Assembly: GCA_015501075.1 (NCBI GenBank)
Contig: JADNYJ010000086.1
Location: 96,561-160,560, forward strand
Reading direction: 5' to 3'
Length of the DNA: 64,000 nt
From: Gymnopilus junonius
Taxonomy: Eukaryota; Basidiomycota; Agaricomycetes; Agaricales; Galerinaceae
Shown here: positions 43,819 to 54,804 of the stretch, piece by piece
Layout of the letters: each line of letters opens with the position of its first letter
Numbering within the stretch: position 1 is the stretch's first letter
Position numbers and translations under genes: made by a program
Notes under the pieces: model-generated
Database searches by the model: none
What the model was told of the DNA's origin: nothing
Seen by the model: only the letters and a program-made list of their open reading frames with translations

Positions 43819-46800
43819 CAGTGTTGTCTTGACCCGTCAATGCCGGTCAATAGAAGTTGTCACGTCAAAGGGTCCGTCAAACTTTGACGGGTCAGTCAAT
43901 AGTTGTTGACGGGTCAATGTCACATGTTTACTATAAACGATTAGATTAGATATCTTCTAGTTATGCCTACGTCGCAACTCATATCGCGAACTAATTGGAC
44001 TTTGAGGAGGAAGAAAATATGATGCCCTCTCATTCGAGCTCTCTTTCTGCCTTCCAACACTCATTCACTCCCTAGCCATCGACAATGCCGCCAAAATCAC
44101 CCTTGTGGTATCACTTCTACAGCAACAGAACCAAGTATAAAACTGATCAGTCCCACCCTAACACGTTCTGCAAATATTGCGTCCGTATACACATTCTCAA
44201 GTTGCAAGCTTTGGATAAAGAGGCTGTCCTTCATGGTCACCGTGCATCCATCTGGGATGAGCAGACATTAGTGAATGAAGGTTCATAGCTAATGGTGTTT
44301 TACCGTGTAAAGAGTCATGATCTTGTTTAAAAAAACCAGATACTGCACTTCTTGGGGTTGACCTGACTGTCGGCAAGCTGGATGTCATGAAGAGGCACCT
44401 TTTAAAGGAGTGCAAAAACATCACAGAAGAAGTCAGGAAGAAAATTGAACGTGATTCGGATGAGTATAATGCACGCAAAGCCAGCAAATCAAAGCCGAAG
44501 TCTCCCTCACTCACTCCGACTTCGAGTTTTTCAGAAGTCCATCATTCGGAAGGTCCAAAAAAGAGGAGTGGAGAGCAGGCTGATTTCGAAAGCGATGTGT
44601 GTGAATGGTTTGTCGCATGCGCGATTCCGTGGAATGCAGCCAATAATCTGCAAACATGCTTGTTTTCTGCCAAGTGGCTTCCGAGGAACGTCTTTGTCCC
44701 CGATCGGCGCATTCTGAGTGGCCGAGTTTTGGACGCGCACGTTAAAACAGTTGAGGATCGAGTTGAGGAGAAGGTTAGAGGCAAATTTGCAACTGGGCAG
44801 TGTGATGGATGGAAGAATGTTGCAAAAACCAATGTCATTACCACTGTAATGACCGTCGAGAATGAGGTGAGATGCATTTGAGATACGAATTATTGACATA
44901 CTGACTTACTTTTACAGCCGTACCTCCTCAAAACACATGACATGACTGGCGAGCCTAAGACAGGTGACTGTCTGCTGGAACTAGTCTTGGACGACATTGA
45001 ATTCATGAAGACTCGATACGGAGTTGAGTCGATTGCATGGTGTACTGATGATGGGCCTGATGGTAAAAAAATGCGGCGTCTCTTATGTCAAAAGTTTGAC
45101 TGGATCTTTGTCCTTGTCTGTTGGGCTCACCAAATCAATCTGGTCGTTGGGGATTTTCTAGGCCTCAAAGTAGGCTATCTCGTGAGCGTGAAGAAGGCTT
45201 TGGTTGTTATTGTCTGGTTCAATGGGCACAGTGCAGCATTAGCTATGCTTAACGATGAGCAACGCTACACTTACCATGGAGACTTGTGGGCACTCATCCT
45301 GCCAGTAATTACACATTGGACAGCCCACTACCTTTCCATCTCATGACTCCTCAAGGTCAAGATGGCTGTACGCTCCTGTTCCATCCACCATGAGCTTGCA
45401 TTGCTGGAATGTGCTGGGCGCAAGGCAGAGTCGAAAGAGGCAGCAAGAGAAGTTTTGGCTACTGTGTCGGACAACCAATTCTGGGACGACCTTCTGATGT
45501 AAGTTTAGATTTCCTTTTCACCAATGCCATATACTTAAGTACTGAATCTGTTGCTCATTAGCGTCCAATCCATTCTTGAACCCCTAGCAATTGCGGCCAA
45601 CATCACACAGGCATCACACACCCGTCTCGACCACATTCTCATCACATTGGCGAATCTTTTTCGCATCTACAGTAACGCTAAGATCGACAGTCAGTCACGC
45701 GATGGTATTCTCAAGAGTCTGGAGAAGCGCTGGGCAAAAGCGGATCAGGATATTTTCATTCTTGCTGTTTTCTTTAACCCTTACATCGACCACAAAATCT
45801 TCAATCCATCTGCACTGAATGAACGCGGCATGCTTGACATTGTAAAGCGCATTTTCGAGTGCATCTATCTCCGAAAATCTGATGTTTTCTTGATGACAGC
45901 ATTCACCGACTACTGGAGGAGGAGGAGCGAGTTCGTTTTTGATCGGACAGAACTGGAAGAGGTGTCCCAAATGTTTTCAGATTCAGTATGTCACCTTAGT
46001 CTTTTGATTATCAGCTAAAATGATCTTACCTGCTGTTATAAAGAACCTCCTGCTTGATCTCGTCTTTCTGTGGAAGCGGATCGATACTCAAAAGGATAAT
46101 GAACCCCCCACTGGTCATAATTCCCTCACAAAGCTCGCCATTCGTATCCTCAGTGTAATCGCCAATTCGGCGGGCTGCGAGAGATCATTCAGCATTTTCG
46201 GGAACATCCACACGAAGAGACGGAATAAGCTCGATACAAAAACAGTCCACAAGACAGGGATGGTGAAAATGGACATCATGAGACATCACATAGCCGCCGG
46301 ATTGGTTCCAACCCGAAAGAAGCATAAATTCAGAGAACTAGATGTGACAGAGACCAGTACCGCTGATGCAGATGCAAGTCCAGCCCAATTCATTGATTCA
46401 ATCATCGCTGATGCGATTGGAGTTGAATCTGAGGGTGACGATGACGATGATGACTTACCCCAAAGCATATTGCCACCTATTTCTGGTCCACCTCAACCTC
46501 CTGCCCAGCAACCTTGCCAACGTCGACAAGTACCTCTCAAGGAACTTTTTGACTACCCAGCTGAAGGTGATAAGAAGGCTTTGGCATGTTTTGAATTCTA
46601 CTGGAAGGCTGGTGTTCGAAATCTGGAAGCAGAGCTGGCTGCATATGACACGAGTTGTGAACAGGAGACGGTGATGAACCAAGATGTGGAGATGGTGGAT
46701 AACACAGCCTCGATATGACTTGAGAACATGTGAACACACCGTGACTCCGCTTCGACTCTTTGCTTCAAAAACTTATATAGATATCACTCTTTGATTTATA

Positions 46801-47035
46801 GACTATGTATGAACTATCTATTGTGCTTGCATATCTAATAATTTGATGAAACGATGTGTTTTGACAGTTTTGGGGTATCAGAGGAGGACGAAATAGGACC
46901 GGCAGTGAAAAATAACCGGGATACCAGTATCCCACAACAGCCATTGACCCCGTCTGTCAAAAAGTTTGACTTGATGGCTGTCATTGACTTGACTCATTGA
47001 CAGACGAGGTCAGACCCCTGTCAGTGACAACACTG
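43819..47035 (+). mobile_element. Complete hAT transposon, 3217 bp
   Basis: Terminal inverted repeats CAGTGTTGTC (left) and GACAACACTG (right) are flanked by a perfect 8-bp target duplication GAGAGACA at 43811-43818 and 47036-47043, as expected for hAT elements. The ends are rich in TGACGGGTC/TGACCCGTCA-like subterminal repeats. A five-exon transposase gene fills the element. CpGs are common inside and rare outside, indicating a young insertion. Confidence 0.95.
44085..46718 (+). pseudogene. hAT transposase, 5 exons, about 800 codons, one in-frame TGA
   Basis: Exons: 44085-44280, 44340-44866, 44918-45498, 45562-45985, 46044-46718; all phases join. The N-terminus has a BED-like zinc finger (WYHFYSNRTKY, CKYC). 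The core contains GQCDGWKNVAKTNVITTVMT, SIAWCTDDGPDGKKMRRLL and VLVCWAHQINLVVGDFLGL. The C-terminal dimerisation domain reads LAIRILSVIANSAGCERSFS with IFGNIHTKRRNKL, followed by an acidic, Gln/Pro-rich tail. The only break I find is TGA at 45344-45346 in exon 3 (ITHWTAHYLSIS, stop, LLKVKMAV), an Arg position in related proteins, so a CGA to TGA change is likely. The element may be moved in trans if another copy is intact. Confidence 0.85.
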
Positions 47036-47043
47036 GAGAGACA

Positions 47044-49364
47044 CTTTCTCATCAAGAGCTTGGGCATTGCATGAGGGAACTACAGGCAGTGCGATGACAC
47101 GACTACTACTAGAGACTTTACCATATGCTGCCAAAAGATCAAGTGGCCACAATAGTCTTTCTTTTTGTTATAGGATTTATTATGCAGAAGATAACTTGGT
47201 TTGTGGCCAGCACTGTGCATGGCAGATACGAGGCCTGGTAATTGCCGAGTTAGATATTATATAATAATTAATAGCAAAATTCCAAGAAGATTAGATAGAG
47301 CGACCAGCTATAGGTAACTGGTATGTAGTGTTGCCACCAGGCATGCAGGTTTTCAGAATAAATACAACATGCAATCAAAATTTACAGGGTATCAAGAAAA
47401 GGGTATGTGATCCTGTTCTCAGTTAGATGTTATACAAGGGAATACAAATGATACAGGCTTACTGAAGTACATTTGGACATTAGGCAATATGAAAGGACCA
47501 CTGCAAAACATCACATAGATTCTGTTTTTGCCAGCTCCTGCAGTGTTCGAATTTTGTAGGCACAAAGTTAGGTACACCCAACTTGTAGACATGTACTCCA
47601 CCAGTGTACTTTTCCTTGCAGAAAATGTGACCATTGTAAAGGGGTTGCAGATGAACCATACTCAGACCTTGGGTGTATTTTAAGTCAGCAAACACATTGC
47701 AATATAATTAACAATACTTACCATGTAATGACAATGACTGCCTTCTTACATTTTCTAGCTTTGTCTAGCTCAATCTGAATGGTAATTGCTTTTGATTTAA
47801 TTGTATTCCAGAGTATATTGACATCTGACTTGGGAATTCATGCAAACTCTGACTTCAAGATGTAAAACTTAAGACCAATATATTGAAAGCATAATGGAAT
47901 GGCTGCTAAGGGTACCACAAATTGATGCAAGGAGAGTAAGAATATTTGTGGATGTGATAAACAAAGAGCAGATGTGTTGTGAACAGTAATTGTCACAGTA
48001 ATGGCAAAGTAGTTAAGAAGTTGATATATGCTATTAATAGAAAAAGTATCTTTGCTATTAAACTATAGTGCAGCATCATTAAACATTGGCCACTGGAAAC
48101 TGCAATGGGTGCTTCATGGTCATGGAGACAGATAAGCATGGAGATTAAAAATACAGAATGATCAGGTGGCTGTACTTAGGAAGGCATTCACCATTACCAT
48201 CCATATCTGTGTAGTGTGGGAAACCTTCTGGAAGGTTGGATGCCTGGATTGCTAAATTATCCCTTCCTTGCATACATTGCCACTGCTTGCTGTTTCCCTT
48301 TATACCAGGTCAGGTATTTGAGAATGTGTTCTTCAAGTGATATGATTATAGCTGGTTTGCTGAACATGCCATCATTTTATTTCTCAAATTCTGCCCAGTT
48401 AAAGTCAATTATGCAATCTTTTCAAAAATGACTACATTCTGGATATTGGGAGCAGGAGAGCCAGGAAATACAGAAAAGAAACCAAGTAGGGTGTCAAATA
48501 TATGGAATCCTGGAGCACCAAGCTCATAAAGGGCTTGGTAAACAACTTCCAGCTGGTGTTGCCAATGTTTATAGATAAACATGGACCCTACATACCCGGA
48601 TGTAGTTTATAATTAGTAACATGAAGTGATCTCAGCACTGAGCAGTGGTCAGTGTGCATGGGACATATAGTATGCAATAAAAAGCATGTAATCACACAAC
48701 TTCCACTGCATAAGTCTACAGTATAAGTCTATAAATTCACGCTTCGACTACAGTGTGGGCTTTCTATTTCAAGAATGATAAACTCCCACATAACCATTTG
48801 GATTATCTAGTAGTACATCCAAAGGGTAAATGTCCACAAAATTGAAGGATCCTGTAGAGGAGGCTCTGATCTCCTTAGCAAAACTTCAAGCTCGAAAAAA
48901 GATTAAATTTTGAGCAAGATCAAGGCCTTCATGCAACATCAGCTATTCTCGGGGTGTTCTCGGATGGCATGCACATGACCACTTGACACATGCACATATG
49001 GGCCATGCAAGCAAAGGGCATGCGGGGGCTGCATGGATGATGGACATGGTGCCTCGAGTAATGTACTACTTAGTGTATGTATGGCCAGAGTCAGGAAATG
49101 GCTTGATGTCAGTATTTTCAACTCACTTTTAGGAGTGAAATATTTGGACAAGTACAGCACATTCATGAAAGCAAACCAGTAACTTGAACAGAAGCTCCCT
49201 ATTATCTCGAGTCAGACTCAGCCTTCCTCCAGTAAGTCATCAGATAACGTGTATATTCTGAATATTATAGCTATGTGAGTGGTGGTTTCTACTTATTTCT
49301 ATCTATTTTATCTATAATTTAATGAATTGTCTGACAATAAACTTTGCAAGGCAAAATGAATTAA
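47044..49364. other. Degraded, CpG-poor stretch
   Basis: Only fragments look coding-like: minus 47480-47695 (MVHLQPLYNGHIFCKEKYTG, VPNFVPTKFEHC) and minus about 48470-48580 (VVYQALYELGAPGFHIFDTL). I cannot assign them. No CpG is seen over about 1 kb (47.6-48.6 kb). It is probably an old gene or transposon. Confidence 0.35.
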
Positions 49365-50230
49365 TTAGATGTCACCTGCAGGCTGGGACTTCTTCTTTGC
49401 ATTGGAAGAGCCCTGCTTTTTTCTACCCTTCATATTTTCCTTGAGTTTTTTCTGGGTTTCAGAGGCATCCTCAAGCTCGAACCATGCACAATGTTCCGTG
49501 CATTGATGTTCTCTGGGGAATTGATTGAACACTTTTCCAATGTTTCCATCACCAAAGAGGTCTTTTCCCAGCAGGCTGAATGGATGAATGTCAGTCATCT
49601 TCCAGATGGAGCACAAGGTGAACATATGGCATGGTTAGGATTTGCAGATCAGTGAGAAGAAGTCCAACCCCTGTGGCAGAAATCCAGCATTAGAATCATG
49701 ATAACAGATGAAGACTTTAAGATAATAAGCATACCTTGAAAATCTGAGACATAAGCAACACCCCCGGTTATCACATACTGAAGATGCTGGATGAATGTAA
49801 GGAATTTGGCCAAGTGATAATCATTATCCTCTGGTGAGAGTTCCGAGGTAGCACTGGCATTGTGTAAATACTTCACAAAATCTTTCTCCACTCCAGGTAA
49901 GACTTCTTCCAGAAGGTATGTCACCCAAGTTGTAGTTGGTTTCTTGCCATTATTTTCAAAGGGCCTCTGTGCAATAGCCATCCCTGCTGCCACAAAGCGG
50001 AACTTGGGAATCTCAAAAGGAGGGGGGTATGGATGTTTGTGAACAAAATCAGCAATAAAGTCATAGGCAGATGTCAGAAGGGAATTTGCCCAGACAAGAA
50101 GTTTGCATTCCTCGAAAACGGTGATTTGCTCTTCGGGCCAAAGCAGTCTTCCAATACCACCACTGCCTGAAGCCTTGGATGACTTTGCAAGCGCTGAAGT
50201 GGCTTCAGCTCCTTGTAGTAGAAGGGTCAT
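49365..50230 (-). pseudogene. Alpha-kinase-domain gene, truncated and probably broken
   Basis: Alpha-kinases are atypical Ser/Thr kinases multiplied in mushrooms. The frame from ATG 50230 holds the N-terminal lobe (LLVWANSLLTSAYDFIADFV, RFVAAGMAIAQRP, TYLLEEVLPGVEKDFVKYLH). It then reads LAKFLTFIQHLQYVITGGVA and YVSDFQG, the conserved Asp-x-Gln-Gly region. After an intron (GTATGC..CCACAG, about 49671-49734) come LLLTDLQILTMP and, in another frame, LFGDGNIGKVFNQFPREHQC with EHC, the C-terminal zinc-binding part (GDGN, H-x-C, C). I found no intron that joins these last two in phase, so a frameshift is likely. The N-terminus seems cut off close to a gypsy LTR piece. Confidence 0.68.
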
Positions 50231-50281
50231 TAAAATATTTTTTCCCCTTTCACTTTCTAAATGCTTAAAGCACCATTTCCG
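50218..50281 (+). repeat. 64-bp sequence shared in inverse orientation with 59682-59745
   Basis: GAAGGGTCATTAAAATATTT and CTTTCTAAATGCTTAAAGCA are present here and, complemented, at 59682-59745. Here the segment overlaps the first codons of the alpha-kinase fragment. Confidence 0.8.
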
Positions 50282-50283
50282 TG

Positions 50284-50374
50284 GAACTTACACAAGTCAA
50301 GGATATTTGTTGGGTTCAATAAAAGTGATATATATTGTTTTTCATACCTACAAACTACCTAAACTTATCAACAG
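50284..50374 (+). repeat. Gypsy LTR 3'-end fragment
   Basis: GAACTTACACAAGTCAAGGA, then TTCAATAAAAG and CTACCTAAACTTATCA match the last 90 bp of the LTR at 37875-39868. The rest of the LTR is missing. Confidence 0.85.
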
Positions 50375-50487
50375 GTCACTGTGTCATATGACACAACCAT
50401 GACAGACCACTGTGTGGGCAACAAACAATTCCACTTACAAATTACAATCTGCTATCAAGTACTTATACTGTGGCAGGATGCTACAAG

Positions 50488-50823
50488 ATTTCCCTTCATC
50501 CTTCCTTACCTCACTGCTAATCAAGAATACCCACAAAGTCTGTGGCACTTAAATGGCTCGCACATTGGTATATGGCTACAATTTCTAGATAAATATAAAT
50601 GATGTATTATGGGCCTTTGGCTAACTTGTTCTATGCACCTGTCTGACATCGTTGAACTGCATTCAATGACATCGCAGGCTTTCGGAACAAGTTAGCCAAA
50701 GGCCCATAATACATCATTTATATTTATCTAGAAATTGTAGCCATATAGCAAAAGTTGAGCCAGTGCCTGTGACTTTGTGGGTATTCTTGATTAGCAGCAA
50801 GGTAAGGAAGGATGAAGGGAAAA
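50488..50823. repeat. Large foldback inverted repeat (about 140-bp arms)
   Basis: Arms 50488-50631 and 50685-50823 are inverted copies (GATGTATTATGGGCCTTTGG / CCAAAGGCCCATAATACATC) with a 53-bp centre. A few mismatches and a small indel are present. The transcript of either strand would form a long hairpin. Confidence 0.9.
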
Positions 50824-50929
50824 TTTGATACACTTTACATTGAACACAGAAAGAAATTTTTATGAGAAGTGTAGACAGTAAAGATGTTACAATTTAGAAG
50901 TGTTTTCCTTTCTAAGTTAGAATACCAAA

Positions 50930-51075
50930 GAGATAAGATAAGAAGGAAACTGCCAAACAAATTTCCCTCAGTTTTGATGCATGAGTGGTAGGCAGAGGGT
51001 CGGTTTGTAGAAAGTTGATTAACTAAGTAGAAAGATAAGATAAGAAACTTTCCCTCAGTTTTGATGCATGATCAA
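50930..51075. repeat. Short direct repeat near the LINE 3' end
   Basis: AGATAAGATAAGAA and TTTCCCTCAGTTTTGATGCA both occur twice, at about 50930-50985 and 51032-51075, separated by about 100 bp. Confidence 0.75.
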
Positions 51076-52994
51076 ACCAGCCAACCCTAGGATTAAAAAC
51101 GAGAACCCTAAAGGGTCCTCATAACATACTGGTCATCTTTAATTCATGTCTCTTGGGGTTACATCACCATGCGTCTTCTTGAGTCGCTTCATCCTTGCTA
51201 TGTAATGAAATATGTGCTTCGTTTTGTCTGCTGTCTTGAGGATTTCCTTTAGGTCTCTGCTGTCTTCTCTCAGTGCATGAGTCATGTCGGCATGTTCTCG
51301 GAAGTAGGCTGGACATTCAAATAGGAAATGTTGCACTGTTTCCAGTGGGGTTGGTCCATTGATGAGTTCAGTGCATTGCTGACAGCATGGTGAATTGCTT
51401 TTGCTTATTTTGTGTAGATATGCATTTAGTGCAATGTGCCCTGTTCAGATTTGTGTCAGCAAGCTGGCCTGTGCTCTTGTGAACTTATCTCTGAGGGCCT
51501 GGAACTTCTTGTAAGGGAAATTTGAGTCCACTTTTTCCATTCTCTCCTTGCAGCTTGATGATGCCCAGGCATGATTCCACATGTGCATCAGTTCCATGTT
51601 ATATTTTCTTTTCTCCACTGTGGCACTGATTGGGAGTCCATTTCATAGTTCTGGTGGGAGCCGGTGTCATCTGCTGGTTTTACCCTGTGCTGCTTTTTTG
51701 GCTTCTTTGTCAACCTTTTCATTTCCTGGTACATCCGTGTGTCCTGAGATCCATCACAGGCAGATTCAGAACTGGTGCAGGTTTTCGAGGCTGTCATTGA
51801 GTAGTGACTTGATGTATTGACCAGGTGCTGATCACCTGGAATTGAGAGACATCAGTAAGGCTTGACTATCCATGTAAATCATCACCAGGTTTTGTCCTAT
51901 GTTCAGCTTTATTCCTTTGAGTAGGTGAGCTGCCAAGATACCACTGATTCCTTCTGCTTCATATGTCATATGTTCTGTAAGACCCCAAGATGGTACTTCA
52001 GTGACTTGAATGGTGTGTTGTCATTCTTTTTGTAGATGACTGCCACCACTCCTGCATTGTCATCATATCCGGAGCCATCTGTGAATACCTTATAGTCAGC
52101 ATTGTCATTTCTTTCCTTTTCCATTGATTCGTCCTGTGTTTCTGCTATGCTGATCTTGTATGAGTGCATTCTGGCTGGGTTGGATGTGTCTGGGCCTATG
52201 GGTTCAAAAAATTCTGGGTCGAGTTTGTAGTTTGCTATGAGGTAGTCTATGGGGCTGAGGTGTGTCATGGCCATGGTTTCCTTTGTGGCGATCACATATC
52301 TGTGAAGTGGGTGGTTATCTGGTAAGGTGCAGAGTCTCACTGCTGCCCTGTGGCAGATTTTTCTGAGTAGGAGTTCCATAGGGTAAAGTCCTGCATGTGG
52401 ATCGAGAAGGTCCATCAGCATTGTCCAGAGTCCTCCTGCTATTGATATTGTGGCTTGTCTTTGCAAAGATTGCATGTGGTTTAACACTCCTACTGATCCG
52501 GTCTTCCTTCTGCTGCCAGCAGGCTGAGTTGGCAGGGTGTACCATATTTCTAGTGCATAAGTCATCTTGGGGATTGCGACTGCAATGTACAGCTGTTGCA
52601 TGAATCTGCTGTTTAGTCCTGTTGAAGGTCTGGTTAGTCTGCCATATAGGCTGTTCCATTGCTTTGCCTTTGCCATTCCCTTTTTGGCTTGGGCATGCCA
52701 GTGAAGCTGGTCATCAATCTAACACCTAGGTATGTGTAACTGTTAACTTCTTTTATCACCTGCCCTTGAAGCACTAGTGGTGGGCGATCAAGCAGTATAC
52801 ATTGTTGAAGTTATGTGGGTCTTGCTGCATTCACTGGGTACAATGCATGATGCAAATTTGTTGATCTCGAACTTTGAATTGTGCTCTTTGCTCCACTGTT
52901 CACTGCCTCCATTTTTCATCATCATGGTCCAGAGCTGGTCGGTTGTTTGCTCGAAGTCATCTCCTATTGCCATTGCTGCCACATCATCAACATA

Positions 52995-54804
52995 CAGTGT
53001 CTCAAAAAACTGTCTGGATGTTTTGGACTTTGACATTAAAATAGCTATAACTTTATGAGATCTTAATGAAATTGTATGATTCCAATTGGTCTAAAAAGCC
53101 CTGAATCATTGTTTTTGTTTATTTATCCTTATATTAATCAGAGATTACCACCAATAGTACATCCGGACAGTTTTTTTGCTCTCTGTTTAGATATAGGTAT
53201 CCAGTCAAGTTGATACTTTCTGTGGATTCAATTGGGCCCCAACACATAGTTAATGCTATTAGACATTTAGTTTATTGTATTCACACACATTCCCTTGTAT
53301 TTAAATGTCTATTTTATTCTTGTTCCTTCTTAGAACTTCTAAATCTTCCTTGTGTAATTTATAAGTTCTACTAACTGAATTTTGAAAGCATATTCTGTAT
53401 TTAGATTGGAATTTATGTTGGATCTTGTTTTAAATGGTATTCAATGTCAAATTATTGTTTTTTGACCATTTATAACTTTATTTCAATGCATATCCAGCCT
53501 TAATATACTACTAGAAGATGGATTTTCTGGAATTTAGGGCTAATTACTCCAAACTTTAAAGTGCTATTATATATAAAATGCTCCCTAAGTGTTCTTTATT
53601 AGTCCCTTCTAGGATTCTATACATATAGCCCATTACATCTGTGATTATATGGGTGCAAATCTCCATATATTCCTTTCCAAATTTAGCTATTTGCTGTATA
53701 TATTAAGCATATGAGCCAAAACAAGCATTTTTTATATTAAACTACCATCTATTATGCTCTATCCAGCTGACCTTGCTCTAATTCAAAACCACAAATAGTT
53801 TTTGTCTTCATTCATACAGTTTCAACACTTTTGGGTAGACCAAAACCACATCCTGCTATGCTCTAAAGGGAGGTAGGGCCTTTGGACCTCAACTTTAGTA
53901 ATCAGAGGCCTTTTTTCAAGGAGTTTTTGAATGATTCAGCTAGTGAGAGATATGCTTGACCATTTGTAGAGGTAGTACCATGTATTGGTAACACTATTTT
54001 GATACAAATGAGCAAGAAACTCAATAAAAGAGTAGTAAATACTGTACTAATTCATTCAATTCGGTGGTCACGGGTCACAGGCCCTCCCAAATTGATGAAA
54101 AGTCACAGAGGTCACGCAAAAATCGGTCAAAAATGCCTCAAAAACACATTCAGAAGGCCAAAAAAGCTTACAAATCCATCAAAATTGCACCAAATATGGT
54201 AATTTGCTGAAATCAAAATTTTGTCAGGTGGGTCACAGGTCACACAGCCTGCCGAATTGAATGAATTAGTACAGTAGAGGGAAGCTAGCATTACAGGAGG
54301 CTTTAGATGTTATTTGTGAGTCAGTAGTTAACCCCAAGATCAAGTTTTTTGATAGAATACTCTCTGGCATCCATTAATTCAGCAATTTGAATCCAAAAAA
54401 TTGATATTCACCATCGTAATTACAACATTATAGCTTCAGGGTAAAAAAAGAGAATTTTAATAATTGTAAAAGGGTTTACTATCAGAACAGAAGGATAAAT
54501 ACAAGGGAATGTGTGTGAATACAATAAACTAAATGTCTAATAGCATTAACTATGTGTTGGGGCCCAATTGAATCCACAGAAAGTATCAACTTGACTGGAT
54601 ACCTATATCTAAACAGAGAGCAAAAAAACTGTCCGGATGTACTATTGGTGGTAATCTCTGATTAATACAAGGATAAATAAACAAAAACAATGATTCAGGG
54701 CTTTTTAGACCAATTGGAATCATACAATTTCATTAAGATCTCATAAAGTTATAGCTATTTTAATGTCAAAGTCCAAAACATCCAGACAGTTTTTTGAGAC
54801 ACTG
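52995..54804. mobile_element. Tc1/mariner-like non-autonomous element, 1810 bp, with 309-bp inverted repeats
   Basis: Left arm 52995-53303 and right arm 54496-54804 are inverted copies with about one mismatch. Ends read CAGTGTCTCAAAAAACTGTC, flanked by TA at 52993-52994 and 54805-54806. Each arm contains an internal inverted echo of its tip (CATCCGGACAGTTTTTTTGC near 53160). No transposase frame is found between the arms. It sits in the TAT codon of the LINE YVDD motif. Confidence 0.92.
54042..54274. mobile_element. MITE (233 bp) nested in the Tc1/mariner-like element
   Basis: Perfect inverted repeats begin CTGTACTAATTCATTCAATT and are flanked by TA. Inside, GGTGGTCACGGGTCACAGGC and GGTCACAGGTCACACAGCC relate it to the MITE at 38068-38731, which shares TTCATTCAATTC in its ends. 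Confidence 0.85.

Noticed and set aside
50930..51075. Target-site duplication of the LINE
   Set aside because: The duplicated words are too long and both lie on the same side of the LINE end, so they are an internal repeat and not a target duplication.
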